Origin: Moesziomyces globuligerus
Taxonomy: Eukaryota > Basidiomycota > Ustilaginomycetes > Ustilaginales > Ustilaginaceae
Assembly: GCA_030849465.1 (NCBI GenBank)
Contig: JARVLF010000007.1
Location: 62,001 to 126,000 of the forward strand
DNA length: 64,000 nucleotides
Direction of reading: 5' to 3'
Shown: positions 55,143 through 64,000 of the stretch, one piece after another
Layout: every line of letters begins with the position of its first letter
How positions within the stretch are numbered: position 1 is the stretch's first letter
Notes under the pieces: generated by a model
Seen by the model: only the letters and a program-made list of their open reading frames with translations
Told to the model about the DNA's origin: nothing
Databases searched by the model: none
Made by a program: the position numbers and the translations under genes

Positions 55143-56027
55143 TTAGTGTTTCTTGGCGTTGCGGATGGCCTTGTTGGCGGCGATGGGGCGGGGAGGGGCA
55201 GGGGCAGGCGAGAGGACGTGGAGCCAGAGGGCGCGGAGGAAGAAGCACGATCCGATGACGAGCGAGATGACGGCCTTTCCGCCGTCGTGCGAGAGGATGG
55301 CGGATTGCTTTTCGTGGATGCTGGCCAGCACGGGTGCGTAAGCGGGATGGCTGAGGGTGAGCACGCCGAACGCGGCAGCGGCCAAAGCTGGAGCTACGAT
55401 ATCGGTGAGCTGTACGAGCGACGTAGCGTTGAGGAACGGTGGAGTGGTCAGCTGCCAGCCTGCGGGATCGAAGACGTTGAGGGTGAAAGCGCTGATGCCG
55501 CCACCGCAGGCTGAGACGGTGGCGACGATGATCTGGAGCAAGACGCTATTGCGCGCGAGCGGGTTGGGATGGTTGAGGACCATATTGATGCCTCCGTACG
55601 TCGCCGCTGTACGCGTCGCGCCATCGAGCACGGGCAGAGCCAGATCCAAGAGCTTAGCCGACGGTGCCGGGAAGACGGTCAGCAACAGCGTCACAGAGAG
55701 GTAGACCGAGAGGTAGTTGATCCAAGGCCAGATGGCGAGCAGCTGTCCCGGGATCTGACCGAGGATGTGGTTGGAGAGGAAACTGCCGCCCCATGCCATG
55801 ACGAGGAAGCCCGCTGCATCGCGCTGCCACGACATACGCAGCTCGGCCGCTGACTTGCCTTCGGCACGACGACGCGCCGTGAAAGCAGTGCGCAGTCCGC
55901 GGTAGGCGAGCACGACGCGCAGAGCATGCAGCGTCGTGGCGAGCGGGAAGGGGTAGAGCGTCGCATGCACCGGTTGCGCCAACCGCGCATTCACGCTCGC
56001 CAGAGGCGACAAAACCGCAGCCAACAT
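55143..56027 (-). CDS. Multi-pass membrane protein, TRIC-channel-like
   Basis: 294 residues from ATG 56027, one exon. Six or seven hydrophobic helices are spread over the whole length, in two similar halves: HALRVVLAYRGL, AAGFLVMAWGGSFLSNHILG, WINYLSVYLSVTLLL, then SVLLQIIVATVSACGGGISAF, VAPALAAAAFGVLTL and AVISLVIGSCFFLRALWL. The glycine-rich kinks (AWGGSFLSN and SACGGG) in two inverted three-helix units fit TRIC trimeric intracellular cation channels (ER/SR potassium counter-ion channels). The call is by overall pattern only. The basic C-terminus (NKAIRNAKKH) suggests a cytosolic tail of an ER or nuclear-envelope protein. Confidence 0.6.
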   Translation of the reverse strand: MLAAVLSPLASVNARLAQPVHATLYPFPLATTLHALRVVLAYRGLRTAFTARRRAEGKSAAELRMSWQRDAAGFLVMAWGGSFLSNHILGQIPGQLLAIWPWINYLSVYLSVTLLLTVFPAPSAKLLDLALPVLDGATRTAATYGGINMVLNHPNPLARNSVLLQIIVATVSACGGGISAFTLNVFDPAGWQLTTPPFLNATSLVQLTDIVAPALAAAAFGVLTLSHPAYAPVLASIHEKQSAILSHDGGKAVISLVIGSCFFLRALWLHVLSPAPAPPRPIAANKAIRNAKKH

Positions 56028-56293
56028 GGTTGCAGCGTCAAAATGGCAAGATGGGCAAGATGGTACGATGGAAGTAGTGGACAGAAACGTCAAGCCAAGC
56101 TTGCAGATGAAGTTGCCGGATGGCAGCTTTCGACTTGGGAGCGCGCACCGGATATCGCGCACTGACGATCCGGTGAGAGGCCGCGTGGAAATTCCAAGCG
56201 AGCATCGCACGGCCCTCTGTGGCGCTCGTGGCTCAACTTTATTCCCTCGGCTCGTCTGGTCGCGGAGACCAACCTTGTACCACCTCCTTGACC

Positions 56294-56852
56294 ATGCCTC
56301 AAGTCAACCCGGAAGTGTTCCATGGTACGTTCTTATCCGTCTCGCCCCTGTCTTTCGTGTGTGCTCTATCCACTGACCTTCGCTGTGGCTCCTTTGCTCA
56401 AATCAGCCAAGGTGTACGACATTACGCGCCTCATTCCGTACGGCCGCGTGACGTCGTACGGCCACATTGCGCGGCTGGCGGGGCATCCGGCGCACTCGCG
56501 CCTCGTCGGTTCGGCGCTCAAGTTCCTCCAGGACGCCTCGGTGCCGTGGCACCGCGTCATCAGCGCTTCCGGCGCCATCGCAGATCGTGGAGACGGCGGA
56601 GACGCCGCAGCAAGACAGGCCCAGCGCCTCGCAGACGAAGGCGTCTCCATCATCCATGGCCGCGGCGAGGGCGTCACGGTCGACTTTGCCCACCCGAATC
56701 CAAACGCAAAGTACCGCATCAACCTCACCCTCTTCGGTTGGTTCCCAGATCACATCCTCCTAGAAGGCTACGACGACCCTCCGCAGCAGCACGACCCACA
56801 TCACAATCCCGACTCAGACTCCGACCTCACAGATCCATCCGACTCGGACTAG
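56294..56852 (+). CDS. Alkyltransferase-like DNA repair protein (ATL/Atl1)
   Basis: Two exons, 56294-56324 and 56407-56852, around an 82-nt intron (GTACGT...AATCAG); the split Ala codon gives EVFHAKVYDITRLIPYGRVTSYGHIA. The 158-residue product has the MGMT DNA-binding helix-turn-helix (GRVTSYGHIARLAG), but the alkyl-acceptor motif PCHR is PWHR, with Trp58 in place of the catalytic Cys. This substitution defines ATL proteins, which bind O6-alkylguanine, flip it and hand the lesion to nucleotide-excision repair instead of repairing it directly. The C-terminus adds an acidic His/Asp/Ser tail (about 130-158) beyond the fission-yeast length. Divergent from the TRIC-like gene (266 bp apart). Confidence 0.92.
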
Positions 56853-56897
56853 ATCCCAGACCACCTCATTGTCACCCGCAGATACCCCGCGCAATGC

Positions 56898-56900
<3 letters not shown>

Positions 56901-56932
<32 letters not shown>
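56901..56932. repeat. (TC)16 microsatellite
   Basis: Thirty-two bases of perfect TC between the convergent stops of the ATL and Spt16 genes. Confidence 0.95.
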
Positions 56933-56935
<3 letters not shown>

Positions 56936-56993
56936 CGCGCGCATGCCGAAAGAAGGCAGGTTGATTGGAAACAAAAGATGAAGCGCACCTGGC

Positions 56994-59900
56994 TCAACGG
57001 CGCTTGCTCTTCTTGCTGCCTGCGTCTTCGTCGTCCGAGCCGCCCTGCTGACGGCGCTTCTTGTCGTCGGCACGGGCCGCCTTGCGCTCGAGCTCGTCCC
57101 AGTCCTCGCCCTCGTCGCTCTCGTCCTCGAAGCCCTCGGAGCCACTCTCGTCCTCGGCCGAGTCGCCAAAGTCGCTGCCGGAATCCGACTCGACGTCGGT
57201 CTCCTCCTGACCATCGTCCATCTCGCTGCCGAACTCGGAGCCGGACTCGCTCTCGTCGGAGCCCTCGTCGTCCGAGTCGCCCTGCAGGAAGCCCCATCCG
57301 CCTTCGGCGAAAAAGTCGTACGGATCCTCGTTGACCGTCTTCATGATGGCGCCCCAGTTGAGGTTGACCGCGCCCTCGCTTACGCAGATGTCGACCGAGT
57401 CGAGCCACTGCTTGACGTCGTCGAGCGACGAGGTCGGGATCGAGGTCACGTGCATCGGCGCGCGCGAAAAGTCGCTAAAGACAAAGACCATGTCGAACGA
57501 CTGCAGCCCGAACTGCACACGCTCCAGATGCACGATCTCGACGTCGGTGAGCGTGATGACGAGGAACGGCGGATCGGTCAGATGCACCAGGCAGTCCGTC
57601 GTCGGCTGCAGCAGCACGTTGGTCCGGAACGGCACACCGCTAAAGCCCAGCTCGCGATACGGCACATCGACGCTCACGCGGCCCTCGGACGCCTCGGCGA
57701 TGCGCTCGGCAAACACCTTGAACTCCTTGTTGAGCTGCGACCTGCGCCGACGCTCCTCCTGCTCGAGCTCGATCTCGTCCTCGTCGCCCGAGCGGTACTT
57801 GCGCTTGCGGTTGCCCGTCTCGTCGAACTGCACGTCCGACGCCTCGCGGTAGAACTGCACGTCCTTGGCCTTTCGCTTGCCGATCATGATGGGCGCCTTG
57901 AGATGCACGTGCACAATGACGATGAGCTCCTTGTCGCACGGCTGGAAGAAGAGGTGCTTCATGTTGGAGAAGAGCAGGTCGATCTTCTGGTCCGGCCGCA
58001 GCGGCGACGAGAAGCGCAGGCCGTTCTGGTGGATCGTCAGATCGCCGGGCACGCGCTTGCCCTCGAGCGCTGGTCGCGGGAAGACCTCGGGGAGCGTGTA
58101 GGTGCGCGACTTGGACAGGATCAGCTTGTCCTGCTCCACAACGTCGGCCAGCTCCTTCTCCTCGGCCTCGCGCTTGGTCGCCGACTTGCGCAGCTCGGTG
58201 ATCTCGCGGAAGAGCTCCGAGAAACGCTGCGAGTCGGTCGAGCGGTAGCTCATGCTGCGCACAAACGTCGCGTCCGGATCGTCAAACGGCACGTCCTCCT
58301 TCTTGCCCGCGATCTGGCCGGGTGTGACAAAGTTGAGACGCAGGTACGTGTACTCGCCCTCGTCGCTCTTGCTGATGTTCTTGAGCGTGTTGACGTGGAA
58401 CGGCACCGCATAGCCGTAGATGGGCAGCAGGATCGACTGGGCGCGGTGGTCGACCATGATCTTGAGGTCGGCCACCTTGGCCGGCAGCAGGTTCTCGCGC
58501 TTGTAGCTCTCAAACTTCTTGAATACCTTTTCGTTGGAGGCGTTGCCCTCGCCGTCCTCGCCGGCGAAGCGCGCGAGGCCGTCCTCCTGCTTCTGCTTGG
58601 CGAGCTCCTTCTGGTGCGCCTTCATCTTTTCGGCCGCCGAATCGTCGAGCGCGGCGCCGCGGTTCTTGCTGCGCAGCACCTTGCCGCCGGGCGTCACCTT
58701 ACCGTCCGGCTTGGCGGGGCTGCGGCGCTCCTCGACCTCATCCTCCTCCTCCTCATCGTCCTTGAAGAAGAAGGCCATGTCGTTGGTGCCGCGCACGCGG
58801 TCGGTGAGGAAGGTGGCTGCGCTGTCGTCGTTGACGCGCAGCGTGTCGATGAGCAGCAGCGAGTACACCTCGCCCTTGTGGTTCGGATCGTCGAGGTCCT
58901 GAAAGCCGACCGAGAGGTTGACGACCATGTCCTTCTGAAGTGTACGTGCGTTCTTGCCCGAGAGCACGTAGGAGCTGTCTCGGAATTCGAGTCCGATGCC
59001 GAAGCCGATGTTCTTGACAAACGAGGCAACGAGCTTGTCGTCCTTTGCGCGCACGATCTCGAGCGCCTTGGCGTAGATATCCTTGCAGGTGGCGCCGGCG
59101 CGGAGGTGCTTGTCGGCGAGTTCGGTCTGGAGCTCGTGGAGGAAGGCGTACATCTTCTGCTGGCTGGAGTGTGGGTCGATGAGGTAGGTGCGGCCGATGT
59201 TGGAGCAGTAGTTGCGGTACTTGATGCCCATGCTGGCGATGACGACGCCGCCGTTGCCGTCTGCGCCCTGGAGACGCTTTGTGGTGGAGACGGCGGAGGT
59301 CTTGAGGTCGTATTCGCCGCCGGACTGGACGATGGGGGTGTAGCACCAGTCGGCGAGCGAGAGGTCAGCGCCCTCGAGGCCCTTTACTTTCTTCCACATC
59401 TTGGAGTCGTCGAGCTTGCCCTCGATGCGCTCCGAGAGCTGCTCGTGCGTGACCTTCTTGCCTTCGTCGAGGATGGTGGACATCTCGTTCTCAAAGTAGC
59501 CGGACATGACGGCGGAGCTCATGCGCGAGGCGTACTTGATGGCCTTGATCTCATCGTCGTCCTTGGCGGCCCAGATGGAGCTGAGCGCAGCGCCGACGTC
59601 GATCAGCTTGAAGTCCTTGCTGGATTGCGCCTTGGCGAAGACGCCCTGCCACTCGTCGGCAAACTTGCCGACGGGCTTGTCCTTGGGCAGGCAGCCGACC
59701 TTGGAGCCCTCTGCTTCGATCCTTGCGACGAGGTCATCCCAGATGGCGCGGTTGGCTGCGTCGTCCTTGGAGCGCTTGAGGATTTGGACATCGAAGCCGG
59801 AGGCGCCCTTCTGGAGCGCCTCGAGATGGACGGCTTTGGAGGCGCTGGTGACAAAGGTGACGACGTTTTTGGTGAAGAGGATGACGGTGGAGGGGAACTC

Positions 59901-60095
59901 GTAGCCGAGCAGCCAGGAGTGGATGGCCGTGGTCTTGGAGTAGACGAGGTCGTCGTTCTGGCCGCCCATGACGACGAGGATGGAGTCGACGTCGCCGACG
60001 GATTCAAAGTCGGCGCTGCCGTCCTTCCATGCGGCGAGGAGCTTGCCTACGCGGCGATGGAAGGCGGACGCATCGATCTGGATCTGCTCGGACAT
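56994..60095 (-). CDS. SPT16: FACT complex subunit Spt16
   Basis: 1033 residues from ATG 60095, single exon, matching yeast Spt16 (1035). The N-terminal aminopeptidase-P-like domain (about 5-440) has no metal-ligand set and is known in this family as a histone-binding module. A middle dimerisation and tandem-PH (Rtt106-like) domain follows with YTYLRLNFVTPGQ, RSMSYRS, LRFSSPLRPDQKIDLLF, KHLFFQPCDKELIVIVHVHLKAPIMIGKRKAKDVQFYREASD and PFRTNVLLQPTTDCLVHLTDPPFLVITL. The C-terminus is strongly acidic (Asp/Glu/Ser) and ends KKSKRR, as in other Spt16 proteins. With Pob3 it reorganises nucleosomes during transcription and replication. Confidence 0.96.
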   Translation of the reverse strand: MSEQIQIDASAFHRRVGKLLAAWKDGSADFESVGDVDSILVVMGGQNDDLVYSKTTAIHSWLLGYEFPSTVILFTKNVVTFVTSASKAVHLEALQKGASGFDVQILKRSKDDAANRAIWDDLVARIEAEGSKVGCLPKDKPVGKFADEWQGVFAKAQSSKDFKLIDVGAALSSIWAAKDDDEIKAIKYASRMSSAVMSGYFENEMSTILDEGKKVTHEQLSERIEGKLDDSKMWKKVKGLEGADLSLADWCYTPIVQSGGEYDLKTSAVSTTKRLQGADGNGGVVIASMGIKYRNYCSNIGRTYLIDPHSSQQKMYAFLHELQTELADKHLRAGATCKDIYAKALEIVRAKDDKLVASFVKNIGFGIGLEFRDSSYVLSGKNARTLQKDMVVNLSVGFQDLDDPNHKGEVYSLLLIDTLRVNDDSAATFLTDRVRGTNDMAFFFKDDEEEEDEVEERRSPAKPDGKVTPGGKVLRSKNRGAALDDSAAEKMKAHQKELAKQKQEDGLARFAGEDGEGNASNEKVFKKFESYKRENLLPAKVADLKIMVDHRAQSILLPIYGYAVPFHVNTLKNISKSDEGEYTYLRLNFVTPGQIAGKKEDVPFDDPDATFVRSMSYRSTDSQRFSELFREITELRKSATKREAEEKELADVVEQDKLILSKSRTYTLPEVFPRPALEGKRVPGDLTIHQNGLRFSSPLRPDQKIDLLFSNMKHLFFQPCDKELIVIVHVHLKAPIMIGKRKAKDVQFYREASDVQFDETGNRKRKYRSGDEDEIELEQEERRRRSQLNKEFKVFAERIAEASEGRVSVDVPYRELGFSGVPFRTNVLLQPTTDCLVHLTDPPFLVITLTDVEIVHLERVQFGLQSFDMVFVFSDFSRAPMHVTSIPTSSLDDVKQWLDSVDICVSEGAVNLNWGAIMKTVNEDPYDFFAEGGWGFLQGDSDDEGSDESESGSEFGSEMDDGQEETDVESDSGSDFGDSAEDESGSEGFEDESDEGEDWDELERKAARADDKKRRQQGGSDDEDAGSKKSKRR

Positions 60096-61347
60096 GGTGG
60101 CTAGAGGCACGCTGTGCGCCACGAGTGGGTAGGAGGGGCGGACACCGGCGAGCTGCTATGTCTGTTCCGATCGATCCGTGTGGTTTTTCGTCGCGGCTAG
60201 ATGGACAATGGTGAGGCGATCGCTGCGTATGGGCTGACGGTGGGGCAGCGCGGTCGACGTGGTGGCCGAGAGGGAAGGAAGCTGAGTTGCGTAGGGTGCC
60301 TGCTTGCAGAGTGAGCCACTCGATTTTGTTCGGCGCTGCTGCAGCTGCTGAGCCTGGGCTCGAGCGTGTCGCATCGTGAAGTGATTCCTTCTCGGTCGCG
60401 TCTCGATCTCACGCGGCCCGATGCTGCATCCTCGCCATCGGGAGTGGAGATGCGGTGGTCACGCGCAGCTAGATTTTCCAGGTGCAGATGTTAGGCCTCA
60501 GCTGGTTGATCCGCGCACGCGGTCCGCTGCCCCAAGCACCGTCGACTGACGAGGCGCCTCAGCCAAAAGTCCAAGAGCGCGTCAGGGTTCAAGAGGCGAT
60601 TTCGAGAAAAGGGTCCTCTTGCGCAGTGCAGCGGCTACAGCCGGAGAGGGGTGGCCCGTGAATGAGAGCGAGGCGATAGAGCGCAGCAGCAGCTGCCGCG
60701 ATCTGCTGAGTGCAGGGCGGAGCGTGCGCGCGCGTGTGTTGGAGCCAGCACAGTTGGAGCCAGCTCAACTGATCTGCCTGCGCCCCTCACCGTATCAACC
60801 CTGAGCTGAGCCTAGCTGAGCCCAGCGCAGCCCAGCCCGCACGCCCCTCTCCTCCACACCCGCTGCGCCGCTCTATCAAGCACCGCCCAATCCAAGCAAG
60901 CACCCCACATCCCCTCGAACACCCCCCCCCCCCCCGCTTACGCACACCATCTCCATCTCATCCGTCATCCCATCCGCGTACACATCGCCTCTTTGACGCC
61001 ACCGATCACAGCCAACACATCCATATCCGTACGCGATCTAGAACAGCCGCTCCGCTCGTCTCGTCTCGGCCGCCCTTTCCATCCGTTGCGCAGTCGCCTT
61101 TGATCGTCACGGAGTCAAGCACCGACCTGCACTTGGTTTCGAAGCCTGCACGCGAGCTTTCTCCCATCCGTCGAGGCCTCCTCCGCGCCCTCTGGACACT
61201 GATCGGCCGACACCTCCACTCCGAGGTCTGACGATACCGTCTCGCTGCTTCCAAGCCAACTGCTTGCAGCAGCGCTCGCCTGACTCGAACAGCTAACCGC
61301 GTTCATCGCCGAGCTCGACTCCCGCATCGCCGTCACACGAGACAAGA
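60096..61347. promoter_or_regulatory. Divergent promoter region between SPT16 and ATG8
   Basis: 1.25 kb. AGCCAGCACAGTTGGAGCCAGC and CTGAGCTGAGCCTAGCTGAGCCCAGCGCAGCCC repeats at about 60740-60835, and a run of 14 C at 60922-60935. From about 60840 on the plus strand is C-rich and G-poor, as expected for the ATG8 leader. No gene found. Confidence 0.5.
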
Positions 61348-61713
61348 ATGCGATCCGCATTCAAGAACGAGCACTCATTCGAAAAGCGCAAGGCCGAGGC
61401 CGACCGCATCCGACAGAAGTACCCGGACCGCATCCCTGTGATCTGCGAGAAGGCGGACCGCACCGACATCCCCACCATCGACAAGAAGAAGTACTTGGTG
61501 CCGTCGGATCTCACTGTGGGTCAGTTTGTGTACGTGATCCGCAAGCGCATCAAGCTCGCGCCCGAGAAGGCCATCTTCATCTTTGTCGACGAGGTGCTGC
61601 CCGCGACGGCGGCGCTCATGAGTGCCATCTACGAGGAGCACAAGGACGAGGACGGCTTCCTCTACGTCTCGTACTCGGGCGAGAATACGTTTGGCCACCT
61701 CGACGAGCTCTAG
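61348..61713 (+). CDS. ATG8: Autophagy ubiquitin-like protein Atg8
   Basis: 121 residues, single exon, ATG 61348. It starts [21 protein letters not shown] and matches Atg8 throughout ([79 protein letters not shown]). Gly116 is the residue exposed by Atg4 and joined to phosphatidylethanolamine on the phagophore; five residues (HLDEL) follow and would be removed. In smuts Atg8 is needed for autophagy and full development. The gene appears uninterrupted, whereas many fungal ATG8 genes have introns near the start. Confidence 0.97.
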   Translation: MRSAFKNEHSFEKRKAEADRIRQKYPDRIPVICEKADRTDIPTIDKKKYLVPSDLTVGQFVYVIRKRIKLAPEKAIFIFVDEVLPATAALMSAIYEEHKDEDGFLYVSYSGENTFGHLDEL

Positions 61714-63158
61714 AGGCAAGCAGACAAACCTTATCCCGGCGCCAAGCTCGCCGTGCTCCTCGCCGTGCTCCTCGCCTCGATCGTCGCTCATCTTTCCGAA
61801 AGTGTCGTCGTGTCTCTCTGCGCTTTCCCCTTGCTACCTGTGGCCGGTAAATCGGCCTTGCTATCTGTTCTCGCATCCGCTTTTCGCACTCCCGTCTGTA
61901 ATCTTATCTCCTCAATCGTCCTGCCTCCGATCTGGCTCATTGCGACCAAGGCATCGTTGGCATCGCAGCCAGCCGGTGAATGCGTGCACGAGTGCCTCGC
62001 CGCTCATTGCAGCTTGGACTGGGCAATGTGCAGCCGAGTTTCGAACAAGATGCACGTCGATCAGGTCCAAAGCAGCAGAGTGTCATCCGAGCCCCCTACG
62101 CTTGATCCAGCCTGGAGCTGTTCAGAGACAGCTCGATTGTGCACTTCACCACCTGGAGCCTTCTTTGCCATTCTTGCCGCTTGCTTGCTACGAGTGCTCC
62201 GGCCCAAGCAGGCTGCTGGGGCGCGCAAGGCTCTTGCCTGTACTGAATGTGTGAGCGGCGCGTGGGTCATCCTGAGCCAGTTCCGTAGCCGGTCGGCCAC
62301 TGTTTCCTCTGCCGCTGCCGCTGCTGCTCTTGCTCTTGCTGTTGTTGTTGTTTTCCCTTTTTCTTTTCTCTTCTTTTCCTTTTGAATATTTTTTTGTCGG
62401 CTCTGGCTTTGCCTTTTCTGCGGTGATGGGCAGAGGCAAAGCCAAAGGCCAAGGCGTGCGCGCGCTGCTGGTTGCTGGTTGGCGGTCGGAAGCGTAAGAC
62501 TTTTTCGCCGCCCAATTAAAAAGAAAAAATCAATAGCAGCGCCTGAGAAGCCAACGGCTGCCTCTCAGCCTCTCAGCCTCGCAGCCTCGCCAGCTCTCGC
62601 GAGATCGGGTCGCGGGCCGTCCCGGTCCATGGCCATGGCCCCCAATATCGACAACAGCAGCCAAGACTCTTTCTCTCATCCATCACCAACCACTCTCCCA
62701 CCGGCGGCAGCCATCGCAATCCTGCACCACACACCCCTCTTGCCGTCGGCTCACCTTCGCTTCTTGACGATTCAGCTGTCGCTTTGGCATCCACCAACTT
62801 GCCAGGCGACCCAATTCACGCATCGCTCAAAGCAAGTCCGGCTATCTCGCGTGACCACACCATCTTCCATCACCTCGCCATCTCGCCCATCATGGCTCGT
62901 TGTTGATCCTTTATCCGTACCCACACCTCGACTACACGGGTCGCCCCCCTTTGGCGTGCTCCAAAGTCTCAAAATCCCAGCATCCAGGCATCTGTTTCGC
63001 ATCTTGGCATCCCGTCATCCTATCACGCAACTTCCTCCCTATTGCCTTCCGCGAGCTGCTGCCCGCGTCGTCTTGAATCCCTACATCGCAGTCTCGGGCC
63101 CTCTCGCTAATCTCTCTAGCTCAGCGGAGCCGGTCGTGACCACATCACCTACTCCATC
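61714..63158. other. Intergenic region with a strong hairpin
   Basis: 1.44 kb between ATG8 and the last gene. It carries T-rich tracts (about 62339-62396: CTTGCTGTTGTTGTTG, TTTCTTTTCTC, ATTTTTTTG) followed at once by the hairpin at 62404-62444. From 62560 on it is C/T-rich leader-like sequence leading to the start at 63159. No gene supported. Confidence 0.5.
62404..62444. ncRNA. Strong 15-bp hairpin with one 3-nt bulge
   Basis: TGGCTTTGCC (62404-62413) pairs with GGCAAAGCCA (62435-62444), and TCTGC (62417-62421) with GCAGA (62430-62434). The loop is GGTGATGG and the only defect is a TTT bulge on the 5' side. Both strands would fold. It follows a 50-nt T-rich tract. It could be a structured 3' or 5' UTR element, a small RNA precursor or a protein-binding palindrome; classing it as RNA is a guess. 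Confidence 0.35.
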
Positions 63159-64000
63159 ATGGCTGACGAGCGTTCCCGCGAGCCGGAGATCAAGGTCTCG
63201 CAAGATGGCATCAACACCAACTTCAGCTTGTCTCCCCGTCTCGACCAAGCGCCTGCCCGACCCGTAGGCTCTGTCCTCCGAAGGTCCCACCACCATCACA
63301 ATCGCAATCACTCGATCGACACAAAAGACCGTACCAGCCCCATCTTGGGTTTCGGTCCCTTGCAGTCCCATGACCGTTTATGGAGTGCAGCCGACCTCAC
63401 CGGCACTGATCACCCTGTCGCAGCTTCCGATGCCACTCCCTCCATCTCCTTGAACGCTCTCGAACCGCCGCGCTCCCTCAACGGCGCCTACGATCCTGCA
63501 TCGGGCTTTTCGGGTCCCCGCCCCAAGTCGGCGTCCGCCCTGAGTGTAGCCACACCCACCGCACCCACCTCTGCCAACTTTTATTCATCTGCGCGCAAGG
63601 TCAGCGGCGGCTCCCATTCCAGCTCCAGCAGCAGCAGCTCCACCGGCAGCGCCTCACCTGATGCGAGCATCTCATCCGAGTCGCGGCGACCTCACACACG
63701 CACCGCAGATCGCTTCCAGGCCAACGGCACTTCTCACCATCTCTCCGAAGGCAGCACCAGGCGCACCGCGTCCCCCGCCCGCACCTTTTCCGGCGCACCC
63801 ATCTCGCCGCGTCTCCAGTCCACCATGTCGGCGCATGCCGGTCTCGCTCACGCACGCAGGGCCAGTGCCGACCTATCTCCCGTTCCCTTCCGTGCGCCCT
63901 CGCCCATCTTCCTCCCTTCCACCTCGCCGCCCGCTGGTCCCGTCAATCCAGATCCGCAGCATAGCTGGGACTCGGTCTGGCCGCGCTCTTCCACTCCCGA
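63159..64000 (+). CDS. N-terminal part of a Ser/Pro/His-rich protein, 3' end outside window
   Basis: ATG 63159-63161 opens a frame that stays open to the last base (280 complete codons). The start MADERSREPEIKVSQDGINTNFSLSP is followed by low-complexity sequence: SHHHHNRNHS, a long Ser run (about residues 150-165), and SP/TP-containing stretches such as RTASPARTFSGAPISPRL and RRASADLSPVPFRAPSPIFLP, which look like phosphorylation-rich disordered regions of a signalling or cytoskeletal protein. The last visible part (DPQHSWDSVWPRSSTP) may approach a domain. Function cannot be named from this part. The leader upstream is C/T-rich and has no in-frame ATG close by. Confidence 0.7.
   Translation, partial: MADERSREPEIKVSQDGINTNFSLSPRLDQAPARPVGSVLRRSHHHHNRNHSIDTKDRTSPILGFGPLQSHDRLWSAADLTGTDHPVAASDATPSISLNALEPPRSLNGAYDPASGFSGPRPKSASALSVATPTAPTSANFYSSARKVSGGSHSSSSSSSSTGSASPDASISSESRRPHTRTADRFQANGTSHHLSEGSTRRTASPARTFSGAPISPRLQSTMSAHAGLAHARRASADLSPVPFRAPSPIFLPSTSPPAGPVNPDPQHSWDSVWPRSSTP

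Noticed and set aside
57450..60104. 884-codon open frame on the plus strand across SPT16
   Set aside because: It is antisense to a clear Spt16 gene. GC-rich third positions of the real gene remove stop codons from one antisense frame; the translation has no domain and is Leu/Val/Asp/Arg-rich.

Overview
The window looks like nuclear DNA of a basidiomycete fungus, most likely a smut (Ustilaginomycotina). The coding sequence is GC-rich. Most genes are single long open frames. The introns I could place are short (67 to 182 nt) with GTAAGT-, GTACG- or GTGAGT-type donors and AG acceptors. Many proteins carry Ser/Ala/Gln-rich disordered tracts. The species cannot be fixed from the sequence alone. 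I support 26 protein-coding genes (two cut by the window edges), one decayed gene and no tRNA or rRNA genes. All starts are the first plausible ATG; frames that open with GTG/TTG/CTG were trimmed.

Left part (1-15 kb): the 3' end of a VWA8-type VWA protein, a large disordered protein with a BTB-like C-terminus, a broken short-chain dehydrogenase (SDR) gene, a small single-pass membrane protein, a mitochondrial FAD/folate-type carrier, a dimeric alpha/beta-barrel-like protein, an intradiol ring-cleavage dioxygenase and the U2 B''/U1A-type spliceosomal protein. Middle part (15-43 kb): UDP-glucose pyrophosphorylase (four exons), a membrane-anchored disordered protein, capping protein beta, O-acetylhomoserine sulfhydrylase with a CACGTG/TATA promoter, an ARF6-type GTPase, an Ssh4/Ear1-type Rsp5 adaptor, a Pap1/Yap-type bZIP factor, a Snt2-type BAH/PHD chromatin protein, two tiny abutting reading frames (one an SMP-domain protein), a WD40 protein and a Clg1/Pcl-type cyclin.

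From 42.8 to 52.0 kb there is a stretch of about 9.2 kb with no gene I can support; it is rich in simple repeats. Right part (52-64 kb): Pch2/TRIP13, an alpha/beta hydrolase, a TRIC-like membrane protein, an alkyltransferase-like DNA repair protein, Spt16 (FACT), Atg8, and the start of a Ser/Pro-rich gene that runs off the end.

The genes are mostly unrelated housekeeping functions and do not form a pathway cluster. The recurring layout is convergent pairs with very short 3' spacing (68 to 198 bp in five pairs). The leads most worth following are the two ORFs 15 nt apart, the decayed SDR, a 15-bp hairpin downstream of ATG8, inverted repeats of a TGTTAG/CTAACA motif, and the gene desert. I found no clear evidence of a wholly new biological system.
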